Positions 63,261-64,000 of a stretch of 64,000 nucleotides of DNA are shown here, piece after piece. A program made the translations under genes and the position numbers. Source of the DNA: an uncultured Thalassotalea sp. (lineage in GTDB: Bacteria > Pseudomonadota > Gammaproteobacteria > Enterobacterales > Alteromonadaceae); the NCBI GenBank assembly GCA_947492575.1, contig CANLNK010000003.1:186001-250000 (forward strand), in the 5' to 3' direction. Under the pieces are notes generated by a model. It worked only from the letters and a program-made list of their open reading frames with translations, did no database searches and was not told where the DNA came from. Numbering within the stretch: position 1 is the stretch's first letter; every line of letters starts with the position of its first letter.

Positions 63261-64000
63261 TTACTGCTCCGCTTTCTTTGGCGTCAGGTTAGGTGGTTGA
63301 TTTGATGCTTGTTTCGCACGACTCACCATCTTGGCAGTGCTCGCAATTACCCGATTCAAATAGGTATTAAATGGCAGAAACTTTTTCATTAAGTAAGCTA
63401 ACTTGCCCTGTTTATGAGTCAAGATTAGAAAACGTTTGTCTTGCGCTTGTTGGTATACGCTATGTGCAACTTCTTCAGCAGTCATTTCGGCTTTAGCAAA
63501 TAAACGATTAACGCTTTCCTTCATGATAGGCTCACTCGTTTTCATTGACTCGTTTAAGTGCGTTTTGAAAAAACTAGGACAAACCACGCTAATGTCAATA
63601 TTGTCACTGGCAAGCTCGAGTTTCATGGTCTCAGAAAAAGAAACCACTGCCGCTTTTACCGCGTTATAACTTCCCATCAACGGTACAGGCGTCACCCCAG
63701 CTTGAGAAGCGACATTGATAAAATAGCCATGGCCTTGCTCGCGAAAAACATCAACGAACACTTGGCTCACCTGCACCATACCAAATAAATTAATATTAAA
63801 GACCCACTGCCACTGCTCGAGTGACTCACTTTTTAACGAGCCTCCCGTTGCAACACCAGCGTTATTAATCACAATATCAACCCCTTGCCACTCACGCATT
63901 AATAGCGCTTGAGTCGACTTTATTTGGCCAATCTTCGTGATGTCGCATTCACTAAATAGCGCTTCTGCGCCAAGTGCTTTAAGCTCATTAACGGTTTCTT
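63261..64000 (-). CDS. Short-chain dehydrogenase/reductase (N-terminus outside window)
   Basis: At least 246 aa visible; the frame stays open to the window edge and the first Met seen (63899) is internal, so the cofactor-binding TGxxxGxG is beyond the right edge. Visible marks: CDIT, IVINNAGVATGG, and SYNAVKAAV with Tyr-x3-Lys. First visible gene of the SDR-APH-histidine phosphatase-SDR operon. Confidence 0.9.
   Translation of the reverse strand, partial: ETVNELKALGAEALFSECDITKIGQIKSTQALLMREWQGVDIVINNAGVATGGSLKSESLEQWQWVFNINLFGMVQVSQVFVDVFREQGHGYFINVASQAGVTPVPLMGSYNAVKAAVVSFSETMKLELASDNIDISVVCPSFFKTHLNESMKTSEPIMKESVNRLFAKAEMTAEEVAHSVYQQAQDKRFLILTHKQGKLAYLMKKFLPFNTYLNRVIASTAKMVSRAKQASNQPPNLTPKKAEQ

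Overview
The window is AT-rich chromosomal DNA from a marine gammaproteobacterium, most likely of the Alteromonadales (Colwelliaceae, Thalassotalea-like). The basis is the housekeeping content (YbiT-type ABC-F ATPase, PheS-PheT-IhfA, QueC/QueE), the dedicated-sortase regulatory genes typical of marine gammaproteobacteria, and a LexA box of the gammaproteobacterial type. The genus is an inference. No rRNA, tRNA, CRISPR array, insertion sequence or phage module was seen.

Layout. (1) 1-1429: 3' part of an ABC-F gene, followed by a terminator. (2) 1510-2729: integron platform, with a leftward integron integrase, a LexA box in its promoter region, an attI region and a candidate cassette promoter. 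(3) 2730 to about 11.7 kb: a sedentary chromosomal integron array. About 18 cassettes carry small rightward genes, separated by attC sites of 89-105 bp. Most cassettes encode small membrane or unknown proteins; recognisable ones are an ankyrin protein, a stand-alone DUF3553/UvrD-tail-like domain, an LptA/OstA-like periplasmic protein, a GrpB/UPF0157 protein, two GFA-domain proteins and a P-loop kinase. One cassette gene is frameshifted. The attC sites decay step by step at the distal end (about 10.0-11.7 kb). (4) 11.8-25.6 kb: a further run of small, almost all rightward accessory genes without attC sites: two related HTH-2TM regulators, a D-cysteine desulfhydrase-like enzyme, GNAT, FAA hydrolase, NUDIX, DUF1801, DsbA-like, DUF2805, alpha/beta hydrolase, PstS-like protein, CreA, DUF924 and tautomerase. 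Only a DapA-family gene is inverted. (5) 25.6-43.9 kb: surface and signalling genes: a GlyGly-CTERM beta-propeller/cadherin-like protein, MarC, TerC/YgdQ, a nested-architecture HD-GYP phosphodiesterase, a YfiR-kinase fusion, and PdsO, PdsR and PdsS of the proteobacterial dedicated sortase system with no sortase or target gene beside them. (6) 43.9-64 kb: queE/queC, an HDOD-GAF protein, DUF2937, pheS-pheT-ihfA, a MipA-DUF3019-porin-like-RstA/RstB-like cluster, YehS, a GNAT, a soluble four-PAS chemoreceptor, and an SDR-aminoglycoside-phosphotransferase-like-histidine-phosphatase-SDR operon running off the right edge.

How the parts work together. DNA damage should relieve LexA repression of the integrase, which then excises and inserts cassettes at attI. 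A promoter in the attI region would drive the first cassettes, and the cassette genes carry their own tight ribosome-binding sites, often with TTG or GTG starts. On the right, the regulators and membrane sensors (HD-GYP, YfiR-kinase fusion, PdsRS, RstAB-like pair, four-PAS MCP) point to an organism that invests heavily in surface and c-di-GMP signalling.

All functional calls rest on motif recognition by eye. No database search was run.
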